Origin: Bacteroidota bacterium
GTDB lineage: Bacteria; Bacteroidota; Rhodothermia; Rhodothermales; Rubricoccaceae
Direction: 5' to 3'
Assembly (NCBI GenBank): GCA_022561755.1
Contig: JADFQN010000012.1
Location: forward strand, 1-37,038
Length of the DNA stretch: 37,038 nt
Every line of letters begins with the position of its first letter. The stretch's first letter is position 1. Under the pieces are notes generated by a model. It saw only the letters and a list, made by a program, of their open reading frames with translations. It did no database searches and had not been told where the DNA came from. Below are positions 1 through 7,555 of the stretch, piece after piece. A program made the position numbers and the translations under genes.

Positions 1-598
1 GATAGAGGTGGCATCCGAAGGGCCTGGCGTCAAACTCATAGACCGTGCTCTCCCCGACGCCGATCATCCCGGCCCCGACGTTCGGCACGCCGTCCATCGA
101 AGAAGGATGGATGCCGTGGAAGTGAATCGTATGGGGATGACTGCCGGCGTTGAAAAACTGGATGCGGATCCGGTCGCCTTCGACGCAGCGGATGGTGGGG
201 CCGGGAACGCGGCCGTTGTAGGTCCAGGCCGGAAAGAAAACGCCCGGCGCAATCTCGATCTCTCGGTCCCGCGCGACGAACGTGTATTCCCGCAGGGTTT
301 GGCCGTTTTCGAGCGTGCTCACCTCGCCATAGTCGAAATCCGTCAGCATCTCGACGGGGTCGAAGCCGTTGCGGAGATGATCGACTTCGCCCATCGTACC
401 CATCGCGCCATGGGTCATGCGGTGGGAGGGAGCCTCGGGAGGTCCGAATCCTTCTGTGGATTGCTCGGCGGTTGGTTCCGCCTGGCTTCCCAACAGAGCC
501 GTTGAGCCGGTCAGCCCAGCGAGGCCGAAGGCCGCTCCCGTCCGCAACCAGGTGCGCCGCGAGATCCGCCTTGACAGTCGATCGATGACATCTTTCAT
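1..598 (-). CDS. Multicopper oxidase, N-terminal part (truncated by window edge)
   Basis: The minus-strand frame from the ATG at 598 stays open to the left edge, giving about 199 residues with no stop; the C-terminal cupredoxin domains are missing. The N-terminus has a twin-arginine-like signal (SRRTWLR followed by a small/hydrophobic stretch), as expected for a copper enzyme exported folded. After a linker rich in Met and His comes the first cupredoxin domain, with NGRVPGPTIR and then the copper-ligand motif HTIHFHG; the frame leaves the window at GCHLY, where the next HxxHxH-type ligands are expected. This order is typical of two- or three-domain multicopper oxidases and copper nitrite-reductase relatives; which subtype cannot be decided from this part. 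It lies 130 bp downstream of, and on the same strand as, the DtxR-type regulator, so co-transcription and a role in metal handling are plausible but inferred. Confidence 0.88.
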   Translation of the reverse strand, partial: MKDVIDRLSRRISRRTWLRTGAAFGLAGLTGSTALLGSQAEPTAEQSTEGFGPPEAPSHRMTHGAMGTMGEVDHLRNGFDPVEMLTDFDYGEVSTLENGQTLREYTFVARDREIEIAPGVFFPAWTYNGRVPGPTIRCVEGDRIRIQFFNAGSHPHTIHFHGIHPSSMDGVPNVGAGMIGVGESTVYEFDARPFGCHLY

Positions 599-728
599 GA
601 CAGTGTGGGGTAGAAGGGTGGTTTTCGGCGGTGTTCAGGCTAGCAGATTCTATTCTTTGCAAGAGCCCGGTGTTTTTTCCCTTGGCTAAAAACAATGCTC
701 CAAAGGCAAGAAGCAATTCGAAACACGG

Positions 729-1403
729 TCATTTGACGTCTCTGACAAAAAGATGAGCGGCAGCCCGGTGCCCAACAGCGTGCTCAGCACCACGCTGATC
801 GCCGTCCAGCACGCGCACGGTGACCGGTCCGTCTGAGTAGGGCGCAGAGGAGATAACTTCTAAGGCGGTGCCGGGGTAGAGGCCCAACCCGCCGACATAG
901 CGCAGGAGTTCCGGATCGTCGTCGCTGACCTCTGCAACGACGGCCTTTGTTCCAGCATCCATCCGGGCAAGAGGTGGCCAGTCGGGTTCTACAAGCTCCA
1001 GCGTTGGCGTGGGGATGGGGGCGCCGTGGGGGTCGTTGGTGGGATGCCCGAGAGCCTCGTCCATTCGGGCCTCGACGTCCTCGGAAAGCACGTGCTCCCA
1101 TTTTTCGGCCTCGGCGTGGACCTCATCCCAAGGCACTCCGAGGGCTTCGTGGAGGTACGTTTCCACGAGGCGGTGATGCCGGATGACCTCGATGGCGATG
1201 CGCCGGCCTGCGTTGGTGAGGGCGACACCGTAGTACCGTTCATAGGTCACGAGCTTCATTACCGCAAGCTTCTTTACCATCCCGGTCACGGAAGCAGGAG
1301 AGACGTCCAACCGCGCAGCAAGGGCGGAGGTTGTCACTGTTTCTTCAGTTCGGCCGATTTCGCAAACTGCCTTCAGGTAGTCTTCTACAGCGGAGGTATG
1401 CAC
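729..1403 (-). CDS. DtxR/MntR-family metal-dependent transcriptional repressor
   Basis: A 224-residue protein starting at GTG. Residues 1-65 form the winged helix-turn-helix (VEDYLKAVCEIG, then RLDVSPASVTGMVKKLA as the recognition region). Residues 70-140 carry the dimerisation/metal-binding part with HHRLVETYL, AEKWEHVLS and the family signature HPTNDPHGAPIP. The C-terminal ~75 residues look like the FeoA/SH3-like domain. Length and order fit full-length iron- or manganese-responsive regulators; which metal is sensed cannot be told by eye. It is divergent from the outer-membrane protein gene at 1478, with a palindrome in the shared 74-bp gap, and reads toward the multicopper oxidase. Autoregulation and control of the divergent gene are likely but inferred. 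Confidence 0.93.
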   Translation of the reverse strand: MHTSAVEDYLKAVCEIGRTEETVTTSALAARLDVSPASVTGMVKKLAVMKLVTYERYYGVALTNAGRRIAIEVIRHHRLVETYLHEALGVPWDEVHAEAEKWEHVLSEDVEARMDEALGHPTNDPHGAPIPTPTLELVEPDWPPLARMDAGTKAVVAEVSDDDPELLRYVGGLGLYPGTALEVISSAPYSDGPVTVRVLDGDQRGAEHAVGHRAAAHLFVRDVK

Positions 1404-1436
1404 GGCGGTTGCTTAATTGGTGGCGGCTAAGTTAAT

Positions 1437-1454
1437 TTTTAGTCTTCCCTAAAA
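1437..1454. promoter_or_regulatory. Candidate metalloregulator operator (palindrome)
   Basis: The inverted repeat TTTTAG-N6-CTAAAA lies in the divergent gap, 33 bp upstream of the dtxR-type start and 23 bp upstream of the outer-membrane protein start. TTAG/CTAA half-sites are typical of DtxR/IdeR-type boxes, although the 6-bp spacing differs from the classic 19-bp IdeR box. Placement and symmetry support an operator; binding is inferred. Confidence 0.4.
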
Positions 1455-1477
1455 CAACTGTTCGTCACCCCTGTTCC

Positions 1478-2203
1478 ATGATCCGCTTCATGTTCATCAT
1501 CGCCCTTCTCCTCCCGCCGGTTTCTGCCGCCCAGCCGTTTCCCGAATTGGTTACAGATCGGCCCGACTTCACCGAAAGCGGCGTCACGGTTCCTCGCGGG
1601 CACGTGCAAATCGAGAGTGGGATTCTGTACGATCAGGTCGTAGACACGGGGAACATCGCTTTTCCTGAAGTGCTCGTTCGTTGGGCGCCGCTCAATCGGT
1701 TCGAACTTCGTTTCGGCACCCCGAATTACGTCGCCGGCGATTTTCCTAGAGGATTCTCCGATGGTTCGGTGGGCGCCAAAGTTCAGTTCGGCCCAGTCGG
1801 CTCGTGGGATCTGGGCCTGATCGCCGTAGTGTCTTTGCCTGTTGGTGAAGTCGATTTGACGAGCGGTTCCGTGGATCCCGAGTTCATCCTGATTACGGGG
1901 CACGATCTCAGTTCTCGCGTGTCGCTGGGGGCGCAAGGGATGCTTACCTACGACGGAGTTGAGGACGTGTGGCAGTACGGCGGAACGCTGGTCGTTGGGC
2001 TCGAACTAAGTCCGCGTGCCGGAAGCTTTATCGAGGCGGTAGTGATCGACCAGAGGCGAAACAGTGTGTTTGTCATGCTTCACCACGGCTATACCTATCT
2101 CCTCTCGCCTACTCTGCAATTGGACGTTCACGCAGGGCTCGGCTTCTTCGAGCGTGGAGGCGGAGAGGGCCTCGTGGGAATCGGCCTGAGCACCCTGCTT
2201 TAG
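1478..2203 (+). CDS. Outer-membrane beta-barrel protein, Phenol_MetA_deg/transporter-like
   Basis: A 241-residue protein with a clear signal peptide (MIRFMFIIALLLPPVSAAQ). The mature start ELVTDRPDFTES followed by VPRGHVQIESG matches the conserved opening of the PF13557-type outer-membrane family (MetA-pathway of phenol degradation, transporter), in which TDRPD.TES and G..Q.E are the hallmark. The rest alternates hydrophobic and polar residues as in a beta-barrel, and length fits. The substrate is unknown. The gene is divergent from the DtxR-type regulator and its start lies next to the palindrome at 1437-1454, suggesting metal-regulated expression (inference). Its stop TAG at 2201-2203 directly touches the stop of the convergent TolB-like gene, leaving no room for a separate terminator. 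Confidence 0.75.
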   Translation: MIRFMFIIALLLPPVSAAQPFPELVTDRPDFTESGVTVPRGHVQIESGILYDQVVDTGNIAFPEVLVRWAPLNRFELRFGTPNYVAGDFPRGFSDGSVGAKVQFGPVGSWDLGLIAVVSLPVGEVDLTSGSVDPEFILITGHDLSSRVSLGAQGMLTYDGVEDVWQYGGTLVVGLELSPRAGSFIEAVVIDQRRNSVFVMLHHGYTYLLSPTLQLDVHAGLGFFERGGGEGLVGIGLSTLL

Positions 2204-3346
2204 CTATTCGGCAACGCCGAAGCTTGCGTCCACCTCCTCCGGTTCCTCAACCCAGTCGGCGACGAATACGTTGGTGTCGCGGCTATCCTCGCGGTCTGCC
2301 CGGCGGTTGGAGGAGAAGACCAGCTTCGAGCCATCGGAGTTGAACATCGGGAAGGCGTCGAACGTGCCGGAGTTGGTGATCTTGCTCAGGCCCGTGCCGT
2401 CCACGTTCACCATGAACAGGTCGAACTCGCGGCCGCCGCCATCCAGCGTGTGGTGGTTGGAAGCGAAGATGATTTGCTCACCGGAGGGATGGAAGAACGG
2501 CGCCCAGTTGGCTCCGGGGAGGTCCGTTACCTGCACGGGATTGCTTCCGTCGATATCGGCCACGAACAAGTTCAGCGCGCTCGGCTCGATGGCATCCTGC
2601 CGGAGCAGCCCGCGGTATTGGGCTGCGTCTTCGCCTTCGGGGCGGTTCGCGCGCCAGACGATCTTATCGCTGTTTCGTGAGAAGAAGGCCCCTCCGTCGT
2701 AGCCGAGTTCGTCGGTGAGCTGGATGACTTCCTCCGTGGCCATGTCGAAGCGGTACAGTTCGAGGTCGCCCGAGCGCGTCGAAGTAAAGATGATGTATTT
2801 GCCGTCGGGGCTGACCGTAGCCTCGGCGTCGTAGCCCGGCCCGCCGATGAGCACTTCCGGGTGCGAGCCGTCCGGCTCGGCCGCGTAGATGTCGAAATCG
2901 GGGAAGATGGACCAGACGTAGCGGCCCAGTTCAGAGGCTTTCGGGGTCGGGCATTCCGGATTACCCGCGTGCGTCGAGGCGTAGATCAGGCGCCCATCCG
3001 GGAGGAAGTAGCCGCAGGTGGTGCGCCCCTTGCCCGTCGACACGAGGTTGTACAGTTCGCCGTTTGCCATTGCCCCGCCGTCGGCGCGCAGTACGAACTG
3101 CTGGTCGCAGCCCTGCGGGTTGATCTCGCTCCAGTCGCTCTGCATGATGAGCAGCGAGTCGTCGTTGCTCCAGTAGGCCTCGGCGTTGTTGCCACCGAAC
3201 GTCAACTGGCGGATGTTGCGGAGGTGGGTTTCACCGGCAAACCGGAGGGAATCCGAGTCCGCATCGTAGCCTGTCGGATCGGTTGGGCCGCACGCGGAAG
3301 CAACGAGGACAAGGATGAAAACAGGGGAGAGGAGCGCGCGTCGCAT
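2204..3346 (-). CDS. TolB-like beta-propeller lipoprotein (PD40 repeats)
   Basis: A 380-residue protein. A hydrophobic N-terminus ends in a lipobox-like ASAC at about residue 19, so it is probably a lipoprotein. The body holds at least four WD40-like (PD40) blades, recognised by SPDGKYIIFTSTRSGDLELY, SRNSDKIVWRANR, HPSGEQIIFASNHH and NSDGSKLVFSSNRR. Such TolB-C-like propellers usually bind proteins or peptides in the periplasm or on the surface; the partner is unknown. It ends back to back with the convergent outer-membrane protein gene. Upstream, 201 bp separate it from the end of tsaD, in which I see nothing recognisable. Not TolB itself: no N-terminal TolB domain and no pal/tol neighbours. 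Confidence 0.82.
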   Translation of the reverse strand: MRRALLSPVFILVLVASACGPTDPTGYDADSDSLRFAGETHLRNIRQLTFGGNNAEAYWSNDDSLLIMQSDWSEINPQGCDQQFVLRADGGAMANGELYNLVSTGKGRTTCGYFLPDGRLIYASTHAGNPECPTPKASELGRYVWSIFPDFDIYAAEPDGSHPEVLIGGPGYDAEATVSPDGKYIIFTSTRSGDLELYRFDMATEEVIQLTDELGYDGGAFFSRNSDKIVWRANRPEGEDAAQYRGLLRQDAIEPSALNLFVADIDGSNPVQVTDLPGANWAPFFHPSGEQIIFASNHHTLDGGGREFDLFMVNVDGTGLSKITNSGTFDAFPMFNSDGSKLVFSSNRRADREDSRDTNVFVADWVEEPEEVDASFGVAE

Positions 3347-3547
3347 CGTGAAGCGAATGTGTGGGCGAATGCTCCGATCAACGTAGCTGCATCGAGCGGG
3401 TTGCGCACGGGATGAAGCTTCCCCGCTTTTTCGACTACAACTATGTCATCCAGACGACCGCAGGGAGGAAGGATCTCGATAGACGAGTCGCGAGGCGGCT
3501 CGTGACTTCTCGTTGAGATTCCTCGTCGCAAGCTCCTCGGAATGATA

Positions 3548-4582
3548 TTAAAGCTTCAGCGCCGGTTCTGCGGCCAAGGTCAACTCGCTCGACTGGCCCG
3601 CCGCGAGCTTGAATGCCCCCGTCACAGCGATCATGGCCGCGTTGTCTACGGAATGTTCGAAGGCAGGTACGAACAATTCGAACCCGTCTTTGTCAGCGGC
3701 CGCCTGAGCTGTGGCGCGAAGACCTCGATTGGCGGATACGCCGCCCACGATGGCCACGGACTCAACCCCGGTTTCTTTCACAGCGTCGCGAATGGCGCCC
3801 ACGAGGGCATCGACGACGGTTTTCTGGAAGGAGGCTGCGATATCGGGGAGATGACCGTCCAACATCTGCTTTCGCTCTGTCTCTCCCAGATCGCGGAGGA
3901 AGTAGAGCACGTTCGTCTTGATGCCGCTGAACGAGAACGCGTAGCTCTTCCGATGGTCCTTGTTGGGTAGCCGGGGGGAGGGGAAGGCTCGAAACGTGGG
4001 GTCGCCGGAGGCTGCGAGCCGGTCGATCTCCGGGCCGCCGGGATAGCCGAGCCCAAGGATCTTCGCCACCTTGTCGAAGGCCTCGCCCGCCGCGTCGTCG
4101 CGCGCGCGGCCGAGTTCTTCGTGGACGAACCCCTCCTTTACGAGCGTGAGGAGCGTGTGCCCGCCGGAGACGGTCAGGCAGAGGAACGGAAACGACGGAT
4201 GGGGCTCGTCGATGAACACGGAGTAGATGTGCCCTTCGAGGTGGTTCACGCCGATCAAGGGAATATCCAGACCCAATGCTAGCGCCTTGGCGAAGCTGAG
4301 TCCTACGAGCAGCGACCCCGCCAGTCCTGGACCATACGTGACGGCTACGGCGCCGAGGTCATGTTTGTCGACCTTGGCTTCTTCCAGTGCAGCCTCCACG
4401 GTAGGTACGATGAGCCGCTGATGCGCCCGGCTCGCCAACTCGGGCACGACGCCTCCGAATCCCTCGTGGATGCGCTGGGCGGCAACGACCGACGACGCAA
4501 CATGGCCATCCTTCAAAACAGCCGCCGCGGTGTCATCGCACGACGACTCGATGGCGAGGAGGGTGAGATCGGAGGGGAGCAT
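3548..4582 (-). CDS. tsaD: tRNA N6-threonylcarbamoyladenosine synthase TsaD
   Basis: TsaD transfers the threonylcarbamoyl group to A37 of ANN-decoding tRNAs to give t6A, working with TsaB and TsaE (not in view). The 344-residue length is normal. Diagnostic parts: LAIESSCDDTAAAV near the N-terminus (ASKHA fold), the metal-binding motif GVNHLEGHIYSV with His114 and His118, SGGHTLL, DAAGEAFDKVAKILGLGYPGGPEID in the central region and HSVDNAAMIA near the C-terminus. The start ATG at 4582 gives a standard N-terminus. It is divergent, across 59 bp, from the type IX secreted protein gene. Confidence 0.97.
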   Translation of the reverse strand: MLPSDLTLLAIESSCDDTAAAVLKDGHVASSVVAAQRIHEGFGGVVPELASRAHQRLIVPTVEAALEEAKVDKHDLGAVAVTYGPGLAGSLLVGLSFAKALALGLDIPLIGVNHLEGHIYSVFIDEPHPSFPFLCLTVSGGHTLLTLVKEGFVHEELGRARDDAAGEAFDKVAKILGLGYPGGPEIDRLAASGDPTFRAFPSPRLPNKDHRKSYAFSFSGIKTNVLYFLRDLGETERKQMLDGHLPDIAASFQKTVVDALVGAIRDAVKETGVESVAIVGGVSANRGLRATAQAAADKDGFELFVPAFEHSVDNAAMIAVTGAFKLAAGQSSELTLAAEPALKL

Positions 4583-4641
4583 GTTTGTGATTGTGGCACC
4601 GCCTCCTTACTCTTACGACGTGATCTTGATTCCAGAGCCCC

Positions 4642-5559
4642 ATGCGCCTGCGATTTCTCCCTTTGCTTACCCTATCGGCGACGGTATCCGCCCAAGAGCC
4701 GGACACGACCGACTGGCATAGCTATTTCCCACTTGAGGTGGGGAATGAGTGGCACTATGAGGCAGAGTTTCCTTCGCCTCCGGGCGCGTTCCGCTATAGT
4801 TACCGAGTTGTTAGCGATTCTCTGGTAAACGACACCACGTACTACGTTATTCGACATTGTTTTCAAAATGAGGACGAGCCGGTAAAATGCAACGATTCAG
4901 CCTATCTGAATCGATACGATGAAGAACTTGCGACAATTGTTTATAGGCTTGATCCACCGAACGAGCCCGTCAGTTATCCGCCTTGGTTCCTTATTCCTTG
5001 CAGGCTTGATAGCCCGTTTGGTGAACTTGGTGAGGATGACTGCTTCTTTGATCTTGGGGGCGCTTTCTGTTATGGCGAGTATGACACGGAATGGTTGATT
5101 GGTGAGAGTAAGGCCGTTGGAACGCTTAAAGGTTTTGACTCACTCTTTGGAGCGAGATCATTCTTATCTGGGATTGGGTTCGTGTGGGAAGTTGGTGATG
5201 GGGGCGGTGCCGCCACGTCAGTCGTATACGCCCGCGTTGGAGGTGTCGAGTACGGTACGCCCGTCGTTTCTAATGAGGCTGATGTACCACTACACCAAAG
5301 CGTTATTCGCACCTTCCCGAATCCCGCGCGGCACGAGGTAACGCTTCAGTTTTCGGTGCCAACGGCCCAGCAGGTCGAGGCCATCGTCTATAACCTCCGA
5401 AGTGTTCTCGTGGAGACGAGGCCACTCGGGGTGGTGCCCGGTGGCGTGGAAGTCAACCATACGATTGACGTTTCAAAGTGGCCGTCGGGGCTCTATTACA
5501 TGCGTCTGATTGGCGACCAAGGTTTTTCGGCCACCAAGGGGATCGTCGTGATTCACTAG
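4642..5559 (+). CDS. Secreted protein with type IX C-terminal sorting domain
   Basis: A 305-residue protein: signal peptide (MRLRFLPLLTLSATVSAQ), an unrecognised middle domain beginning WHSYFPLEVGNEWHYE (an opening common in lipoprotein-like beta-rich proteins of this group), then a Por-type sorting domain from about residue 225: FPNPARHEVTLQFSVP, VEAIVYNL, GGVEVNHTIDVSKWPSGLYYMRL and the terminal strand. FPNPA and SGLYYMRL are hallmarks of type IX cargo, which is exported through SprA (encoded at 11649-19412) and anchored or released at the cell surface. Base composition is visibly more A+T-rich than the flanking housekeeping genes. The middle domain's function is unknown. A near-copy of its last 14 residues is found again at 6259-6303. 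Confidence 0.88.
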   Translation: MRLRFLPLLTLSATVSAQEPDTTDWHSYFPLEVGNEWHYEAEFPSPPGAFRYSYRVVSDSLVNDTTYYVIRHCFQNEDEPVKCNDSAYLNRYDEELATIVYRLDPPNEPVSYPPWFLIPCRLDSPFGELGEDDCFFDLGGAFCYGEYDTEWLIGESKAVGTLKGFDSLFGARSFLSGIGFVWEVGDGGGAATSVVYARVGGVEYGTPVVSNEADVPLHQSVIRTFPNPARHEVTLQFSVPTAQQVEAIVYNLRSVLVETRPLGVVPGGVEVNHTIDVSKWPSGLYYMRLIGDQGFSATKGIVVIH

Positions 5560-5593
5560 GCACTACTCATTTACACATCTTACTCAAGTAGAA

Positions 5594-6142
5594 ATGACTG
5601 TCATGCGTTATCAAACCATCCACGCAATCATTTTCGTGTTCATCACCTTCGTTTCGGTGGCTGGCTGCTCTCTTTTTGGAGAGGGTAAACTAGAGAGGCT
5701 TTTCCCCGGCGACGGGCCTAGTCTTGTTCATCTCGATTCCACCGAATACGGTATCGCAGAGGATGGTGAAGTAGATATTGCCGTGTCGGTTACGAATCCC
5801 ACAGATGAAACGATCTACGCTTCCGGCAATGGAACCCTTAGGTTCGAGCTGGAGAAACTAGTCGATGGTGACTGGGTGCTCGCGTTTTCTTTTGGCCACA
5901 TCTTAATCGGGGGACCACCTTTAGAGATATCGGCAAATGAGACTGTTTCCATATCCTATTCTCTAGGCTATGCCGATCGACCTAATGACCACAATTCGGG
6001 GTGGCTTATTGATGAGGTTGCAGGAGATTATCGAGTAGTGGTAGAGCTTCAGGCAGAGCGCGGTAATGAGGGAAACAGTTACGAAGAAGAGCAATTGCCA
6101 CTTGGTTACCGCACCTCCTCTACGTTCGAAATACACGAATAA
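5594..6142 (+). CDS. Lipoprotein with Ig-like beta domain, function unknown
   Basis: A 182-residue protein (179 if the second ATG at 5603 is used). The N-terminus has a hydrophobic stretch and a good lipobox, SVAGC, so the mature protein is a lipid-anchored protein starting at Cys. The body is beta-rich: VDIAVSVTNPTDETIYAS, LRFELEKL and YRVVVELQ recall the Ig-like fold of BsuPI-type or intermolecular-inhibitor domains, but I do not recognise a family with certainty. It follows the type IX cargo gene by 34 bp and shares its lower GC; the two may have arrived together (inference). Just downstream lies the fossil end of another type IX protein. Confidence 0.7.
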   Translation: MTVMRYQTIHAIIFVFITFVSVAGCSLFGEGKLERLFPGDGPSLVHLDSTEYGIAEDGEVDIAVSVTNPTDETIYASGNGTLRFELEKLVDGDWVLAFSFGHILIGGPPLEISANETVSISYSLGYADRPNDHNSGWLIDEVAGDYRVVVELQAERGNEGNSYEEEQLPLGYRTSSTFEIHE

Positions 6143-6255
6143 GCGGCCAACCGGTACGACAAGAATCGAACGTGGCTGCCCTTCATCGCCTACATGCCCC
6201 AACGTGGTGGAGTTCTCGGCGCAGTCAAGGAGCGTGCGCGCTGGCAATTCGTCAG

Positions 6256-6303
6256 AGTGACCAAGGCTTCTCAGCCACCAAAGGCATCATCGTAATCCAC
6301 TAG
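6256..6303 (+). pseudogene. Fossil C-terminus of a type IX cargo paralogue
   Basis: In the frame ending at TAG 6301-6303 the DNA reads SDQGFSATKGIIVIH-stop, which matches the last residues of the protein at 4642-5559 (DQGFSATKGIVVIH) with a single V-to-I change. The underlying DNA differs at many third codon positions, so this is an old, once-selected paralogue, not a fresh copy. Upstream the frame has no start and no sorting-domain hallmarks; a neighbouring frame reads ARWQFVRV just before, which may be the preceding strand after a small indel near 6255. The stop overlaps the stop of the convergent GH25 gene. Confidence 0.7.
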
Positions 6304-7016
6304 TCCACCAGCCGCCCGAACGTCCAGCGGCTGCCTACGAACACATTCAGGTCCACCTGGCCTCGGATGCCGTCTATTTGGCCTAGGTGGTCGTGCTGCC
6401 AGAACGTCCAGTCGCGGCCGTCGTCCAGAGAGGGCTCGTCGCCGAGCGTCGGAATCCAGAGCGGCACATCCTCAAAATGCCCGGCGATGATGCGGCGGTA
6501 CGCATCGGAGTCGGCGTAGATGAGCGGTGTCCGGCCGTAGGCATCGGAGACGATTTCAATGAAGGTTGCTAGCTCGCCTCGGATGGCCTCCGTGCTACTT
6601 CTTCTTCCACAGTTGCCCGTGTATTCCACGTCCACGGCGGGCGGCAGGGTGTTGGCCTCCGGCCGTACGGTTGCAAGAAAGTGCTCGGCCTGCTCTTCGC
6701 CCGATCGACAGAACCGGAAGAAGTGATAAGCGCCTCGCGCGATGCTCGCCGCCTCGGCGCCCGACCAGTTTTCCTCAAACCTCGGGTCGATCCAGTCAAC
6801 ACCCTCGGTGGCTTTGATGAACACAAAATCGACGTTCTCGCCGCGCACCGTACTCCAGTCGATGGCATCTTGATGGTGCGAGACATCCAGCCCCCGCACC
6901 AAATAGCGTAAGTGCGCCGGGCGGTTAAAGGATAGGAAGCCTAGCTCGGCAGAGATCACTCCGGCCACCACAATCAGTGCGGCAAACGCAGCAAAGCGGA
7001 AAGCGAAGCGAGACAC
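6300..7016 (-). CDS. Glycoside hydrolase family 25 lysozyme (muramidase)
   Basis: A 238-residue protein starting at GTG. A signal anchor (residues 8-26) is followed by a single GH25 domain: RGLDVSHHQDAIDWSTV (catalytic Asp44 region), VDFVFIKATEGVDWIDPRF, ARGAYHFFRF, PPAVDVEYTG with the acidic catalytic pair, PLIYADSDAYRRI, PLWIP and a terminal WTFWQHD motif. All are classic for GH25 enzymes that cut the MurNAc-GlcNAc bond of peptidoglycan. It acts in the periplasm or outside the cell; there are no phage genes around it, so a role in cell-wall turnover or competition is more likely than lysis. The leader just before the start is the CACCC-rich type, CCTCCCTCACCC, without a Shine-Dalgarno sequence. 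Confidence 0.92.
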   Translation of the reverse strand: MSRFAFRFAAFAALIVVAGVISAELGFLSFNRPAHLRYLVRGLDVSHHQDAIDWSTVRGENVDFVFIKATEGVDWIDPRFEENWSGAEAASIARGAYHFFRFCRSGEEQAEHFLATVRPEANTLPPAVDVEYTGNCGRRSSTEAIRGELATFIEIVSDAYGRTPLIYADSDAYRRIIAGHFEDVPLWIPTLGDEPSLDDGRDWTFWQHDHLGQIDGIRGQVDLNVFVGSRWTFGRLVD

Positions 7017-7104
7017 GGGTGAGGGAGGCGGGAGGCGAGGTGAGATCCTGAACGAGAAGCGCCGATTCAGGTTGCAGAACCCTGTGGATGCATACGGAAC
7101 GTTA

Positions 7105-7266
7105 GGAGTCCATCTGACTTAGGATGTTTCTACTGCGGCGGTGGCAAATCGGCTCATTTCCCCCATCTTTTTCGTTACGTAGCGCCACTATGTGCCTCAA
7201 AAGATCGGGAAACTGCTCTCGATTTCCCGCCTGCCTCGTTACGAACCCCTAAGTCTGATGGACTCC
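7105..7266. repeat. Family A MITE-like palindromic repeat, copy A1
   Basis: Terminal inverted repeats AGGAGTCCATCTGACTTAGG (7104-7123) and its complement ending at 7267 differ at one base. The left flank is TA, the right flank TG. The interior matches copies A2 (10432-10549) and A3 (20305-20479, opposite orientation), including CTACTGCGGC and CTGCCTCGTTACGAACCCC. No coding capacity. Together with B0 it fills most of the 539-bp gap between the GH25 gene and the next coding region; in the remainder (7017-7103, 7267-7303 and 7479-7555) I see nothing recognisable. Confidence 0.88.
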
Positions 7267-7303
7267 TGGGGCACGTCGTTCTACCCCGCGTCCGGCGCAA
7301 CGT

Positions 7304-7478
7304 TTAGCAGCCCGTTGAAGATGTCATCCTGCCTTCCCGCCATGCGGCGGGAGTCTCGGCCGATCTCCGCGTTGCGAGATGCTCGTCGAATCACCCGATT
7401 CGCCTGCGATCTCGCGCCTTGATCTCGACCGAGATGCACTCGCCTCGGCGACGGAGCACATCTTCAACGGGCTGCTAA
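7304..7478. repeat. Family B MITE-like palindromic repeat, copy B0 (inverted)
   Basis: Perfect 20-bp terminal inverted repeats: TTAGCAGCCCGTTGAAGATG at 7304-7323 and its complement at 7459-7478. The complement of the interior aligns over its whole length with copy B2 (23719-23881). A hairpin cassette, TCCCGCCATGCGGCGGGA, sits at 7335-7352; the other B copies lack it. The ends carry TA at positions 2-3 of the repeat, as in the other copies. Confidence 0.88.
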
Positions 7479-7555
7479 GAACAAAAGATGCGGCTATGTG
7501 TATTGACGCAACCCATCTGCGCTCCTATTCTACTCCTAGCGCCAACCATTCCCCC

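Noticed and set aside
36-716. A 226-codon minus-strand open frame at the left edge
   Set aside because: It lies in another frame over the multicopper oxidase, is Arg/Pro-rich and lacks motifs, while the oxidase frame has HTIHFHG and a signal.
4583-4641. A Bacteroidota-type promoter (TTTG ... TAnnTTTG) between tsaD and the type IX cargo gene
   Set aside because: TTTG at 4584 and TACTCTTA about 20 bp later fit poorly (two mismatches in the -7 box), so I did not annotate it.
6143-6260. A tRNA-like stretch around GAATCGAACGTGGC
   Set aside because: It does not fold into a cloverleaf and lacks the D and anticodon arms; it fits better as decayed coding sequence before the type IX fossil. I found no tRNA or rRNA in the window.
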